From Planctomycetales bacterium 71-10 (GTDB lineage: Bacteria; Planctomycetota; Planctomycetia; Isosphaerales; Isosphaeraceae), in NCBI GenBank assembly GCA_001898385.1, contig MKTT01000098.1, positions 31,232 through 95,231 of the forward strand: a stretch of DNA of 64,000 bases. Direction: 5' to 3'. Below, piece after piece: positions 18,794 to 27,586 of the stretch. The position numbers and the translations under genes are program-made. The first letter of the stretch is position 1, and every line of letters begins with the position of its first letter. The notes beneath the pieces were generated by a model, which did not search any database, was not told where the DNA came from, and saw only the letters and a list, made by a program, of their open reading frames with translations.

Positions 18794-20506
18794 TCAGAAG
18801 CCCATCGCGCAGCCGTCCTTGCGGGGGTCGGAGCCGCCGGTCAGGACGCGGCGGTCGGGCTCGATCCGGATGGCCTGGTAGCCGCCGAAGTCGCCTCGGG
18901 CTTCGGTCAGGCGGTGGCCCATCGCTTCGAGGCCCCGGCGCACGTCGGCGGGGATCTCGGATTCGAGGGCCGTCGCGCCGCCCCCCTGGGCGGGCTTGCC
19001 GTTGGGGTCGGACGAGCCGAGGTGGCGGAACCGCGGGGCGTCGCCGGCCTCCTGGACGTCCATGCCGAAGTCGACCATGTTGCAGACCATCTGCGCGTGG
19101 CCCTGGGCCTGCATGTCGCCCCCCATCAGGCCGAAGCTCAGCCAGGGCTCGCCGGCCTTCGTCACGAACGCGGGGATGATCGTGTGGAACGGCCGCTTGC
19201 GCGGCTCCAGCCGGTTCGGGTGCCGAGGGTCGAGCGCGAACGAGCAGCCGCGATTCTGGAGCGCGAAGCCCAGGTCGCCCGGGACGTGCGCCGAGCCGAA
19301 GCCGTAATAGTTGCTCTGGATCAGGCTGACCGCGTTGAGCGAGCCGTCGGCGACGGTCATGTAAATCGTGTCCCCGCCGCGGGGCTCGCCGGGGACCGGG
19401 CGGTCGTCGGCGCGGGCGGGGTCGATGAGCTTCCGGCGCTCGTCGGCGTACGCCTTGGAGACCAGTTCGCGGACCGGGACGTCGACCTTCTCCGGGTCGG
19501 CGTAGTAGCGGGCGCGGTCCTCGTAGGCGAGCTTCTTGGCCTCGATCATCAGGTGGAGGGCCGCGGCCGAGTTCGGCCCCAGCGCCTTGAGGTCGAAGCC
19601 TTCCAGCAGGTTCAGCATCTGCAAGACGGCGATTCCCTGCCCGTTCGGCGGCAGTTCCCAAACGTCGTACCCGCGGTAGCTCGTCGAGACCGGCTCGACC
19701 CACGTCGAAGCGTGCTCGGCGAGGTCCGACGCCCCGAACAGGCCGCCGACGGAGTCCGAATAGCGGACGATCGCCTCGGCGATCGGGCCCCGATAGTAGG
19801 CGTCGCGGCCCCCCTCGGCGATCGCCCGGAGCGACCGCGCCAGGCCCGGGTTGCGGAAGACCTCGCCGACGCCTGGGGCGCGGCCGTCGGGGAGGTAGCA
19901 GGCGGCCGAGGTCGGCACCCCGGCGAGCCCCGGCCGCGACGCCCGCCAGTCGGCCGCGATGATCTCGCTGACGGGGAAGCCCCCCTCGGCATACTCCAGC
20001 GCGGGGGCGAGCAGGTCGGCCCAGCCCAGCGTCCCGAACTTCCGGCGGAGTTCGTCCCAGCCGTCCACGCAACCCGGGACGGACCAGCTCAGGGGGCCGG
20101 CCTCGGGGATCTGCGACAGGCCCCGGTCGCGGAAGACGGCCAGGTCGGCGCGGGCCGGCGACCGCCCGCTGGCGTTCAGGCCGTGGAGTTTCTTCGCCTT
20201 CGCGTCCCAGACGATCGCGAACAGGTCGCCGCCGATCCCGCACGACATGGGCTCGACGACCCCCAGCACCGCGTTCGCCGCGATGGCGGCGTCGACCGCG
20301 TTACCGCCCCGCATCAGGATCCGGACCGCCGTCGCCGTCGCCAGCGGCTGGCTCGTCGCCGCCATCCCCCCGCTCGCGACCACGGCCGAGCGCGTCTTCC
20401 GGATCGGCCCGCTCGGCCGGTCGTGGCCCGAGGCCGGCCGCAGCCGGGCCGCCGCGAACGAGGCGAGGCCGGCTCGGAGGAGGGTCCTGCGCGGGAGGTC
20501 GGCCAT
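18794..20506 (-). CDS. Gamma-glutamyltransferase family protein
   Basis: A 570-residue secreted enzyme of the Ntn-hydrolase fold. The start has a twin-arginine-like signal (PRRTLLRAGLASFAAARL). Family motifs include ILMRGGNAVDAAIAANAVLGVVEP, SCGIGGDLF, and the autocleavage site GGDTIYMTVADGS, where Thr380 should be the new N-terminal nucleophile. NYYGFGSAHVPGDLGF and ALQNRGCSF follow as in YwrD-type relatives. The second threonine of the classical TT pair is Ile381. Such enzymes cleave gamma-glutamyl bonds, for example in glutathione. The ATG at 20506 is chosen for the signal peptide. The gene is a single unit. Confidence 0.9.
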   Translation of the reverse strand: MADLPRRTLLRAGLASFAAARLRPASGHDRPSGPIRKTRSAVVASGGMAATSQPLATATAVRILMRGGNAVDAAIAANAVLGVVEPMSCGIGGDLFAIVWDAKAKKLHGLNASGRSPARADLAVFRDRGLSQIPEAGPLSWSVPGCVDGWDELRRKFGTLGWADLLAPALEYAEGGFPVSEIIAADWRASRPGLAGVPTSAACYLPDGRAPGVGEVFRNPGLARSLRAIAEGGRDAYYRGPIAEAIVRYSDSVGGLFGASDLAEHASTWVEPVSTSYRGYDVWELPPNGQGIAVLQMLNLLEGFDLKALGPNSAAALHLMIEAKKLAYEDRARYYADPEKVDVPVRELVSKAYADERRKLIDPARADDRPVPGEPRGGDTIYMTVADGSLNAVSLIQSNYYGFGSAHVPGDLGFALQNRGCSFALDPRHPNRLEPRKRPFHTIIPAFVTKAGEPWLSFGLMGGDMQAQGHAQMVCNMVDFGMDVQEAGDAPRFRHLGSSDPNGKPAQGGGATALESEIPADVRRGLEAMGHRLTEARGDFGGYQAIRIEPDRRVLTGGSDPRKDGCAMGF

Positions 20507-20671
20507 GCGGGCCTCCGGGGTGAGACGTGCCGATCCGCGCCCCGCCGCGCGAGGCGCGTCGACGAGCATACGCGGCGCGAGTGGGCTTCCGCCACGCCCC
20601 CGCCGTGGTACGATCCCGCGAGGCCGGACGGCGGGGCCGTCACCCTTCGTCGCGATGCCGGGAGGTCGACC

Positions 20672-21430
20672 ATGGACGGATCGAAATCGGACGTCGAACC
20701 CCCGGGCCGCGGCCCGACGTCCCCGCCGGCCTGGGCCGCGACCCTCCGGCGCTGGACGGACTACTTGACGGTCGACGTCGGCGGCGGGCCGAGGCCCTGG
20801 ACGTTCGCCGCGGTCATCAACTTCCAGAAAGCCGGGACGTTCCCGTTCCTGGGGATGTTGATGGCCTGGTACGGGCAGACGTCGACGGCGTCGTGGATCT
20901 ACCTGGCCATGCACGGGAGCTACGGCCTAGTCTGGCTGATGAAGGACCTGGCCTTCCCCGACCCCGCCTGGCGACGCCGGATCACCATCCTGGGGGGCCT
21001 CAACGTCTTCTTCGGCCTGCTGGCCTGGTACTGGGCCTTCGGCTGGCTGCTGATCTCCGGGACCTCGCGGCCCGTCTACCCGCTGCCGGAACCGGCCTGG
21101 TTCTGCCTCGGCATCAGCCTGTGCCTGATCGGCTCGGCGATCATGACGGCGGCCGACGCCCAGAAGTTCTTCGTCCTCCGCGAGCGCAAAGGCCTCATCA
21201 CCGACGGCATGTTCCGATACGTCCGCCATCCGAACTACCTGGGCGAGATGATGATCTACGGGAGCTTCGCCCTGATGGTGTGGCACTGGCTGCCGTTCGT
21301 CGTCCTGGCCTGCGTCTGGTCCCTGGTCTTCGCGACCAACATGGCCATGAAGGAGGCCAGACTGTCGCGACACCCCGGCTGGGCCGGCTACCGCCGCCGG
21401 ACCTGGTGGCTGCTGCCGCCGATCGTGTGA
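20672..21430 (+). CDS. ICMT/PEMT-type membrane methyltransferase family protein
   Basis: A 252-residue protein with five or six hydrophobic helices. The C-terminal half has the isoprenylcysteine/phospholipid methyltransferase signature: RKGLITDGMFRYVRHPNYLGE, followed by two helices and a late acidic MKEARLSRHPGWAGYRRR segment. The RHPNY-GE box binds S-adenosylmethionine in the family. Steroid-reductase-like DUF1295 proteins share it, so the exact reaction is open. The ATG at 20672 has GGAGG at 20661-20665, 6 bases upstream. It points towards the toxin gene that ends at 21440, only 9 bases away. Confidence 0.82.
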   Translation: MDGSKSDVEPPGRGPTSPPAWAATLRRWTDYLTVDVGGGPRPWTFAAVINFQKAGTFPFLGMLMAWYGQTSTASWIYLAMHGSYGLVWLMKDLAFPDPAWRRRITILGGLNVFFGLLAWYWAFGWLLISGTSRPVYPLPEPAWFCLGISLCLIGSAIMTAADAQKFFVLRERKGLITDGMFRYVRHPNYLGEMMIYGSFALMVWHWLPFVVLACVWSLVFATNMAMKEARLSRHPGWAGYRRRTWWLLPPIV

Positions 21431-21439
21431 GGGAGGACG

Positions 21440-21775
21440 TCAGAGGAACTCGATCCGGCCTTCGAGCTCCTCGGGGTCGTAGACTTCCCAAATCAGGACG
21501 AGACCGCGGATCATCTCGCCGATACCGCGCGAGTCCTTCTTGCAGTAGACGATCCCGGGGTGAGAGATATCCGAGGCGTGGATCGCGAGGAAATCCTCGT
21601 CCTGCGTGAAAAGGACGCGCCGCTCGGCCTGGATGAAGGCGGTCTGCTCGTCGTCGCTCGCCTCTCGGAGGCCGACTTCGGGCGTGGTGGTCACGTCGAC
21701 GCCGCGGCGTCGGAGGCCGTCGGCCAGGGCGCGAGGACAGTTTTCATCCAGGTGGAAGCGGATCGTCCTGGGCAT
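21440..21775 (-). CDS. DUF5615-type PIN-like toxin
   Basis: A 111-residue protein with the DUF5615 pattern: RFHLDENCPRALADGLRRRG at the start (Asp10, Glu11), then VLFTQDEDFLAIH (Asp59, Asp61) and a HPGIVYC segment. These acidic residues form a PIN-like nuclease centre. It is coded directly after a DUF433 gene and overlaps its 3' end by 32 bases, a known toxin-antitoxin arrangement. RNA cleavage is expected from the fold; the target is unknown. The ATG at 21775 gives the canonical N-terminus. Confidence 0.85.
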   Translation of the reverse strand: MPRTIRFHLDENCPRALADGLRRRGVDVTTTPEVGLREASDDEQTAFIQAERRVLFTQDEDFLAIHASDISHPGIVYCKKDSRGIGEMIRGLVLIWEVYDPEELEGRIEFL

Positions 21776-22121
21776 CGGCCGCCCTCCTGCGGGCCTTCTC
21801 CAGGATGGAGGGCCGGTCGGCCCGGAGTCGCTCCGCGAGGCGCTCGCCTTCGAGGATCTCCGCGTCGGTGCGGTCACGGTTCTCGAAGTAGTAGGCCAGG
21901 GCGGCGTGGACGTCCGAGAGCGTCAGACTGGGATGTGCGTCGACGATCTCATCGGGGCTCAGGCCCTGGCGCTCGTGCCAGACGGCGACGTCGGCCACGG
22001 TCACGCGGTGGCCGTCGATGCGCGGCTTGCCTCCCCGGACGCCGGGCGTCGCCACGATGCGGACGCGGTCGGGCGGCGGGGCGGTCGCGACATTCTGGAT
22101 GTGCGATGACGTCGTATCCAT
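21744..22121 (-). CDS. DUF433 antitoxin
   Basis: A 125-residue protein with the DUF433 domain: IVATPGVRGGKPRIDGHRVTV followed by a small HTH-like part (VADVAVWHERQGLSPDEIVDAHPSL, LSDVHAALAYYFENR). DUF433 proteins pair with DUF5615 PIN-like toxins. The ATG at 22121 is chosen because AGGA lies 8 bases upstream; an in-frame ATG at 22130 would add three residues. The coding end overlaps the toxin start by 32 bases. The ligase gene stops about 20 bases upstream, so this pair may be read from the DNA-repair transcript. Confidence 0.85.
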   Translation of the reverse strand: MDTTSSHIQNVATAPPPDRVRIVATPGVRGGKPRIDGHRVTVADVAVWHERQGLSPDEIVDAHPSLTLSDVHAALAYYFENRDRTDAEILEGERLAERLRADRPSILEKARRRAADAQDDPLPPG

Positions 22122-22142
22122 GAGGTTCATCCTAACGGATGG

Positions 22143-23735
22143 TCACGCCGGGAGCATCCCCCGGATCGATTCCAGCGTGTCGGCCTCCTCGGCAGGCTTG
22201 TCGAGGCGCCAGCGGAGGATGCGGGGGAAGCGGACGGCGATGCCGGACTTGTGCCGCGGCGAGCGCTGGATGCCTTCGAAGGCCAGCTCGAAGACCAGCT
22301 CCGGCTTCACGGTGCGGACGGGGCCGAACTTCTCCACCATGTTGCGGCGGACGAAGGCGTCGACCCTGGCGATCTCGGCGTCGGTGAGGCCGGAATACGC
22401 CTTGGCGAACGGGACCAGCCGGCGGTCGTCGTCCCAGACGCTGAAGGTGTAGTCGGTGTAGAGGCTCGCCCGCTTGCCGCTGCCGCGCTGGGCGGCGGTC
22501 AGGACGGCGTCGACGGTGAACGGGTCGACCTTCCACTTCCACCAGTCGCCCCGCTTCCGGCCGACGTGGTACGGCGAGCCCCGCCGCTTCAGCATCAGCC
22601 CCTCGGACTGGTGCGAACGGGCCGCCAGCCGGGCGGCGGCCATCGCCTCCCACGAGTCGGCGACGACCGTCGGCGAGAGGATCAGCCGGCCCGGTCGGTC
22701 GACGCGGGCGACCAGCTCGGCGAGCCTCGCCCGCCGGGCCTCGAACGGCTCGGCGCGGAGGTCGCGGCCGTCGGACTCCAGCAGGTCGTAGGCGATCAGG
22801 ACGACGGGGACCTCGGCCAGGATCGTCTTGCCGACGGTCTTCCGGCCGATCCGCCGCTGGAGCTGGGCGAACGGCAGCGGGGTGCCGTCGAGGTAGGGCA
22901 GGATCTCGCCGTCGATCGCCGTCCCTTCCGGCAGGGACGCCCCCAGGGTGGCGATCTCGGGGTAGCGGTCGGTGACCAGCTCCTCGCCGCGGGACCAGAG
23001 GAAGGTGTCGCCGCCGCGGCGGATGAGCTGGGACCGGATGCCGTCCCATTTCCACTCGGCGACCCAATCGTCGACCGACCCGAGCGCGGCGGGGTCGCCT
23101 TCCACGCCGTACGCCAGGCAGAAGGGATAGGGCCGGCTGTGGTCGGAGTCGGCGGAGTCGGCGGCGAGCAGGCGGCCGATGAACTCCGGCGTCGGCTCCC
23201 AGTCGCCCATCAGGCGGTGGGCCACGACGGTCGGGTCGACGCCGCCGGCCTTCCCCAGCGCCCGGGTGACGAGCTGCTGCGAGACCCCCACGCGGAAGCC
23301 GCCGCTGATGAGCTTGTTCCAGACGAACCGCTGGGGCCGGTCCATCGCCCGCCAGGCATCGAGCATCGCGAAGCGCTGGGCCTCCTCGTCGGCCCCTCGC
23401 AGCGGCAACAGGCGGTTCTCGACCCACTCGGCGAGCGGCAGGTCGGTGGAGTGTTCGGACGGCGGGAGCAGCAGGGCGACGGTCTCCGCCACGTCGCCCA
23501 CGGCGTCGTAAGATTCCTGGAACAGCCAGTCGGGGACGCCGGCCTCGGCCGCGGCCCACTCGCGGATCTTCTTCGAGGGGACCACCTGCTTCGGCTTGCG
23601 GCCGATCAGGAAGTACACCGCCCACGCGGCGTCGGCCGGCGGGGCCTGCTCGAAGTATCGCGTCAGGGCCTCGACCTTCTCGCCCGTCCGGGTGGTCTCG
23701 TCGAGCGCGGCGTACAGCCGGGCGAAGTCCCTCAT
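22143..23735 (-). CDS. ATP-dependent DNA ligase
   Basis: A 530-residue enzyme. Residues 1-200 are the DNA-binding domain (FVWNKLISGGFRVGVSQQLV). The adenylation site is Lys229 in EWKWDGIRSQ, followed by SRGEELVTDRYPEI, AIDGEILPY, EGLMLKRRGSPYHVGRKRGDW and WKWKVDPFTVDAVL, which are the ordered nucleotidyltransferase motifs. A C-terminal OB-fold closes with ELVFELAFEGIQRSPRHKSG and AVRFPRILRWR. The length and motifs match the bacterial LigB-type ligases found with exonuclease genes. Its ATG overlaps the stop of that exonuclease (ATGA). It seals DNA breaks, probably in repair rather than replication. Confidence 0.93.
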   Translation of the reverse strand: MRDFARLYAALDETTRTGEKVEALTRYFEQAPPADAAWAVYFLIGRKPKQVVPSKKIREWAAAEAGVPDWLFQESYDAVGDVAETVALLLPPSEHSTDLPLAEWVENRLLPLRGADEEAQRFAMLDAWRAMDRPQRFVWNKLISGGFRVGVSQQLVTRALGKAGGVDPTVVAHRLMGDWEPTPEFIGRLLAADSADSDHSRPYPFCLAYGVEGDPAALGSVDDWVAEWKWDGIRSQLIRRGGDTFLWSRGEELVTDRYPEIATLGASLPEGTAIDGEILPYLDGTPLPFAQLQRRIGRKTVGKTILAEVPVVLIAYDLLESDGRDLRAEPFEARRARLAELVARVDRPGRLILSPTVVADSWEAMAAARLAARSHQSEGLMLKRRGSPYHVGRKRGDWWKWKVDPFTVDAVLTAAQRGSGKRASLYTDYTFSVWDDDRRLVPFAKAYSGLTDAEIARVDAFVRRNMVEKFGPVRTVKPELVFELAFEGIQRSPRHKSGIAVRFPRILRWRLDKPAEEADTLESIRGMLPA

Positions 23736-24805
23736 GCGGTCGTCCCCCCGGCGTCGACTTCCTGGGCCTCGGCCTCTTCCATCGCCTCGGCCTCGGCGCG
23801 GTCCTGGGCGTCCCCCTCGCCCTCGTAGCGGGTGGCGAGGGCCTCGGCGGCGATCCCCCGCTCACGCAGGTATCGGACCACGACCGCCGTGTAGCCGTGC
23901 GTGACCAGGACCCGGCTCGCCCCCGTGGACTCGATGGAGCCCAGCAGGCCGGGCCAGTCGACGTGGTCCGAGAGGACGAACCCGCGATCCAGGGCCTTCC
24001 GCCGCCGCGTCCCCCGGATGGTCATCCAGCCCGAGGCGATCCCGGTGGAGAGGGGCGCGAACTTGCGGGCCCAGGGCGTGCCGTGGGCCGACGGCGGCGC
24101 GACGATCATCGCCCCGGCCCAGCCCTTGCCCTTCATCGCCGCGCCGGCGTAGGACGTCGGCGGCAGGGCGACGCCCCCCTCGCGATAGGCGCGGTTGAGC
24201 TTCTCGACAGCCCCGTGGGTGTAGATCGGGCCGATGGACGGGTCGAGCCCGGAGAGGAGCCGTTGCGACTTCCCCAGCGCGTAGCCGAGCAGCAGGCTGG
24301 CCTTGCCGGCGTCGCGGTTGGCCCGCCACCAGGCGTTGATCTCGTCGAAGACGGCCGCCTGCGACGGCCATCGGTAGATGGGCAGGCCGAAGGTGGACTC
24401 GGTCACGAAGACGTCGCACCGCACCGGCTCGAACGGCGTGCAGGTGGCGTCGGGCTCGACCTTGTAGTCGCCCGAGACGACCCACACCCGGCCCCGGTGC
24501 TCCAGCCGCACCTGCGCCGAGCCCAGGATGTGCCCCGCCGGATGCAGCGACACCCGCACCCCGTTGACGTCCAGCGGCGACCCGTAAGGCAGGGCGTCGA
24601 TCACCGCCTCCCGCCCCATCCGGACGCGCAGGACCCGTTCCCCCTCCTCGGAGCCCAGATAGCGACCGCACCCCCAGCAGGCATGATCCGCGTGGGCGTG
24701 CGTCACCACGGCCTGGGGCACGGGCTTCCAGGGGTCGACGTGGAAGTCCCCCGCCTCGCAGTAGAGGCCCGCGTCGGTCGGCTTCAGCAGGTCGTCGGCG
24801 TTCAT
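23732..24805 (-). CDS. Ligase-associated metallo-beta-lactamase exonuclease
   Basis: A 357-residue protein of the beta-CASP/metallo-beta-lactamase fold. The metal motif HAHADHA is at 36-42, with HPAGHILGSAQV (next metal ligand), VSGDYKVEPD and VTESTFGLPIYRWP following. Near the end, FVLSDHVDWPGLL and VLVTHGYTAVVVRYLRERG hold later conserved residues. It matches the protein known as ligase-associated DNA exonuclease. It shares a four-base overlap with the ligase start and lies 42 bases after the PD-(D/E)XK-like gene. Processing of broken DNA ends before ligation is the expected role. The start at 24805 omits nine codons of poorly supported sequence. Confidence 0.9.
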   Translation of the reverse strand: MNADDLLKPTDAGLYCEAGDFHVDPWKPVPQAVVTHAHADHACWGCGRYLGSEEGERVLRVRMGREAVIDALPYGSPLDVNGVRVSLHPAGHILGSAQVRLEHRGRVWVVSGDYKVEPDATCTPFEPVRCDVFVTESTFGLPIYRWPSQAAVFDEINAWWRANRDAGKASLLLGYALGKSQRLLSGLDPSIGPIYTHGAVEKLNRAYREGGVALPPTSYAGAAMKGKGWAGAMIVAPPSAHGTPWARKFAPLSTGIASGWMTIRGTRRRKALDRGFVLSDHVDWPGLLGSIESTGASRVLVTHGYTAVVVRYLRERGIAAEALATRYEGEGDAQDRAEAEAMEEAEAQEVDAGGTTA

Positions 24806-24847
24806 CGACCCATTGTAGGGGTGGGTCGACAAATGGCCAGGGGTGAT

Positions 24848-25738
24848 TCAGCCGCGGCCGTTGGTGGCGGCCGGCGCGGGGCGACGTCGCGGGGGGCGCG
24901 TGGTCGGGATGGCGAGGCCGAAGGCGTCGGCGCGGGCGCGCTCGCCGGACGAGCCGGAGCGGGGGCCGGGGAAGGCGGCCCGGATGCTGGGGCGGTTGTA
25001 GTGGAGGCAGCGGCCGTAGAAGCTGTCGATGACCTGGCCCTCCTCGGGGCGGTGGAAGGCGATGACCTCGACGATCTCCTCCCAGGCCAAGCAGCGGACG
25101 TCGACGCGCCGGCAGGTCGGCTCGAACCAGTCGCGGAACCAGCCGTCGCGCTCGCCGGCGTAGTCCTCGACGCGGCGGCGGACCTTGCGGCGGATGGCCT
25201 CGGGCGCGGCGTCCCAGGCGAAGACGCCGTCATCGATCCGGGCCTGGGGGGCGAGGATCAGCAGCGTCAGGTCGTCCATCGACTCGGGCTGGCGTTCGGC
25301 GCGGCGGAGGATCTCGGCCATGCAGGCCACGGTGCGGGCGGCCTGGTCGTAGTACGGGGCGTTCTTCACGCCGGTCGAGAGCCGGGCGTAGAGCTTGGCC
25401 TCGATCACCACGAGCTGCGTGGCGTCGGGCTGGAGCGCCAGGCCGGCCGTGCCGGGGTCGCCCACGGTGAAGTGGCCCAGCACCGCGTCGGCGTGCGAGC
25501 GGGCCTCGGCCAGCCGGTCGCCCCGGTAGCGCGGGAGGAACGCGGACGGTAGCCAGGGCTCGGAGAACCAGCGGGCGCCGGGCCGCGGCGAGAGCGGGTA
25601 GCGGTCGCCGCCGTGCCGGGTGAACCAGTCGAGGACCAGGCGCAGCAGCCAGCCCTCGTTGAAGAGGATCGACGGCGGGAAGACCGGGCGGCCGGTCTCG
25701 CACGCCTCCAGCATGGCCTTGATGCGCTCCGTGATCAT
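24848..25738 (-). CDS. Putative PD-(D/E)XK-type protein of unknown family
   Basis: A 296-residue soluble protein. The central segment has the look of a restriction-endonuclease-like core: Asp83 in SHADAVLGHF, then strand LVVIEAKLYARLS with Glu113-x-Lys115, and a helix (YYDQAARTVACMAEIL) after it. The N-terminus is helical (LLRLVLDWFTRHG) and the C-terminus is basic and proline-rich ([15 protein letters not shown]). I do not recognise a named family. It precedes the exonuclease-ligase pair by 42 bases on the same strand, so a role in DNA processing is inferred from fold and context. Confidence 0.6.
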   Translation of the reverse strand: MITERIKAMLEACETGRPVFPPSILFNEGWLLRLVLDWFTRHGGDRYPLSPRPGARWFSEPWLPSAFLPRYRGDRLAEARSHADAVLGHFTVGDPGTAGLALQPDATQLVVIEAKLYARLSTGVKNAPYYDQAARTVACMAEILRRAERQPESMDDLTLLILAPQARIDDGVFAWDAAPEAIRRKVRRRVEDYAGERDGWFRDWFEPTCRRVDVRCLAWEEIVEVIAFHRPEEGQVIDSFYGRCLHYNRPSIRAAFPGPRSGSSGERARADAFGLAIPTTRPPRRRPAPAATNGRG

Positions 25739-25876
25739 CGCGTCGGCCCGGCCGGCCCTCCCTCGCCCTGGTCCATCCTCGCCCGATCCTGCTTAAGCAT
25801 TCTACCGCGATCGGGGAGCGGGGAAGATCTGTATCTCTGTCGATCCCTGGATATTCCGGGGCCGGGCATGGATGGA

Positions 25877-27586
25877 TCAGGGCTGGCGCGCGGTGAAGGT
25901 CTGGTCGGCCTTCACGTCCCGGAGCGTCGAGGTCTGGCCGCCGGGCCAGGCGATCTCGACCCGCTCGACGATCGCGGCGGGGCCGAGGCCGAAGTGGAGG
26001 TCGAGGGCGTTTTGCGACTGGTGGGTCGAGCCGCTGCGGACTTCCCGAAGCTGCGACTTGCCGCCGGCCGTGATGGTGGCGCGGGCGTTGATCGCCGGGC
26101 CGCCGGCCTTGTCCAGCAGGCGGAGCTTCAGCCAACGGCCGGCGCGGGGTGTGTCGTTGCGGAGGAGGAGCGGCGGCGAGTCCATCGCGGTGACGAGCAG
26201 GTCGAGGTCGCCGTCGTCGTCGTAGTCGCCGACGGCCAGGCCGCGGGCGGACGCGGCGACCTGGAAGCCGGGGCCGGCCTCGCGGGAGACGTCCGTCAGC
26301 TTGCCGCCGTCGTTGCGGAGCAGGAACGGGAGCTGGCGGTAGGTCTCGGCCAGTTCGGGCGACTGGTCGACCTGGGGATAGATGTGGCCGTTGACGATGG
26401 TCACGTCCACGTCGGCGTCGTGGTCGTAGTCGAAGAAGGCGCAGCCCCACTTCAGGGCGCGGTAGGTGATGGCCTTCAGGCCGGCGGGGACGGCGACGTC
26501 CTGGAAGGCCAGGTCGCCCTCGTTGCGGTAGAGGGTGGCCGTGTCCTGGGCGAACGTGGTGACGAGGACGTCCTGGCGCAGGTCGCCGTCGAAGTCGGCG
26601 GCGTCGACGCCCATGTCGGCCTGGGCGACGCCGTTGCCGTTGACGCCGATGCCGCTCCAGGTGCCGACCTCGGTGAACGTCCCGCGGCCGTCGTTGCGGT
26701 AGAGGAAGTTGGGGTTGGAGTCGTTGGCGACGAAGACGTCGACGTCGCCGTCGCCGTCTAGGTCGGAGGCCAGCACGCCCAGGCCGTAGGACTCGGCCGT
26801 GTCGGTCATGCCGACCTCGTCGGTGGCGTCGGAGAACGTGCCGTCGCCGTGGTTGCGATAGAAGTGGTCCCGGCCGCCCCGGAGGCCGAACGGGCCGACG
26901 AGCACCTTGACCATGTCGCGCCACATCGTCGTCCGCCGGGCGGCGAGGACCTCGTCCATCGTGCAGTCGATGTAGTTGGCGACGTACAGGTCGAGGTCGC
27001 CGTCGCCGTCGGCGTCGAAGAAGGCGGACCCTGCGCCCCAGCCGGGGTCGGCGACGCCGGCCTTCTCGGCGACCTCCTCGAACGTGCCGTCGCCCCGGTT
27101 GCGATACAGGCGGTTGGGGCCGAAGTTGGTGACGTACAGGTCGACGCGGCCGTCGCCGTCGTAGTCGGCCACGGAGACGCCGCAGCCCCACGAGTCGTCC
27201 CCCACGCCGGCCTCCTCCGTCACGTCCTCGAAGGTCCCATCGCCCTTGTTGCGATACAGGGCGTTGCGGCCCTTGAGCCGGACCTGCGAGGGATCCTCGT
27301 CGAGCGCCCAGGCGTTGACGAGGTAAACGTCCAGCCGGCCGTCGCCGTCATAGTCGACGAACGCGCAGCCGGTCCCGGTCGACTCCAGGATGTGGTCCTT
27401 GTCCGGCCCGCCGCTGACGAGGACCGTGGTCAACCCGGCCTCCTTCGCGACCTCCACGAACCGGGGCGTCGGCGGGCCGGGCGGTGGCGCGGGGGCCTCG
27501 GCCTTCGGGGCGGGCGGCGACGGAGGGGTGGACTCCCCGCAGCCGAGGCAGGCGAGCGACAGGGCGAGCAGACGGGGGAGGCGCAC
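25877..27586 (-). CDS. CRTAC1-family FG-GAP/VCBS and ASPIC/UnbV secreted protein
   Basis: A 569-residue protein made of about seven calcium-binding repeats of the FG-GAP/VCBS type (DYDGDGRLD, DYDGDGRVD, DADGDGDLD, DLDGDGDVD, DFDGDLRQD, DYDHDADVD, DYDDDGDLD), which should form a beta-propeller. The C-terminal ASPIC/UnbV module (NARATITAGGKSQLREVRSG to VEIAWPGGQ) ends the protein. The GTG at 27586 is preferred because a short lipoprotein-like leader (RLPRLLALSLACLGCGES) follows; the frame upstream runs into dispersed repeats. The family is very common in planctomycetes and is thought to be outside the cell, perhaps in adhesion or binding of sugars. Confidence 0.85.
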   Translation of the reverse strand: MRLPRLLALSLACLGCGESTPPSPPAPKAEAPAPPPGPPTPRFVEVAKEAGLTTVLVSGGPDKDHILESTGTGCAFVDYDGDGRLDVYLVNAWALDEDPSQVRLKGRNALYRNKGDGTFEDVTEEAGVGDDSWGCGVSVADYDGDGRVDLYVTNFGPNRLYRNRGDGTFEEVAEKAGVADPGWGAGSAFFDADGDGDLDLYVANYIDCTMDEVLAARRTTMWRDMVKVLVGPFGLRGGRDHFYRNHGDGTFSDATDEVGMTDTAESYGLGVLASDLDGDGDVDVFVANDSNPNFLYRNDGRGTFTEVGTWSGIGVNGNGVAQADMGVDAADFDGDLRQDVLVTTFAQDTATLYRNEGDLAFQDVAVPAGLKAITYRALKWGCAFFDYDHDADVDVTIVNGHIYPQVDQSPELAETYRQLPFLLRNDGGKLTDVSREAGPGFQVAASARGLAVGDYDDDGDLDLLVTAMDSPPLLLRNDTPRAGRWLKLRLLDKAGGPAINARATITAGGKSQLREVRSGSTHQSQNALDLHFGLGPAAIVERVEIAWPGGQTSTLRDVKADQTFTARQP

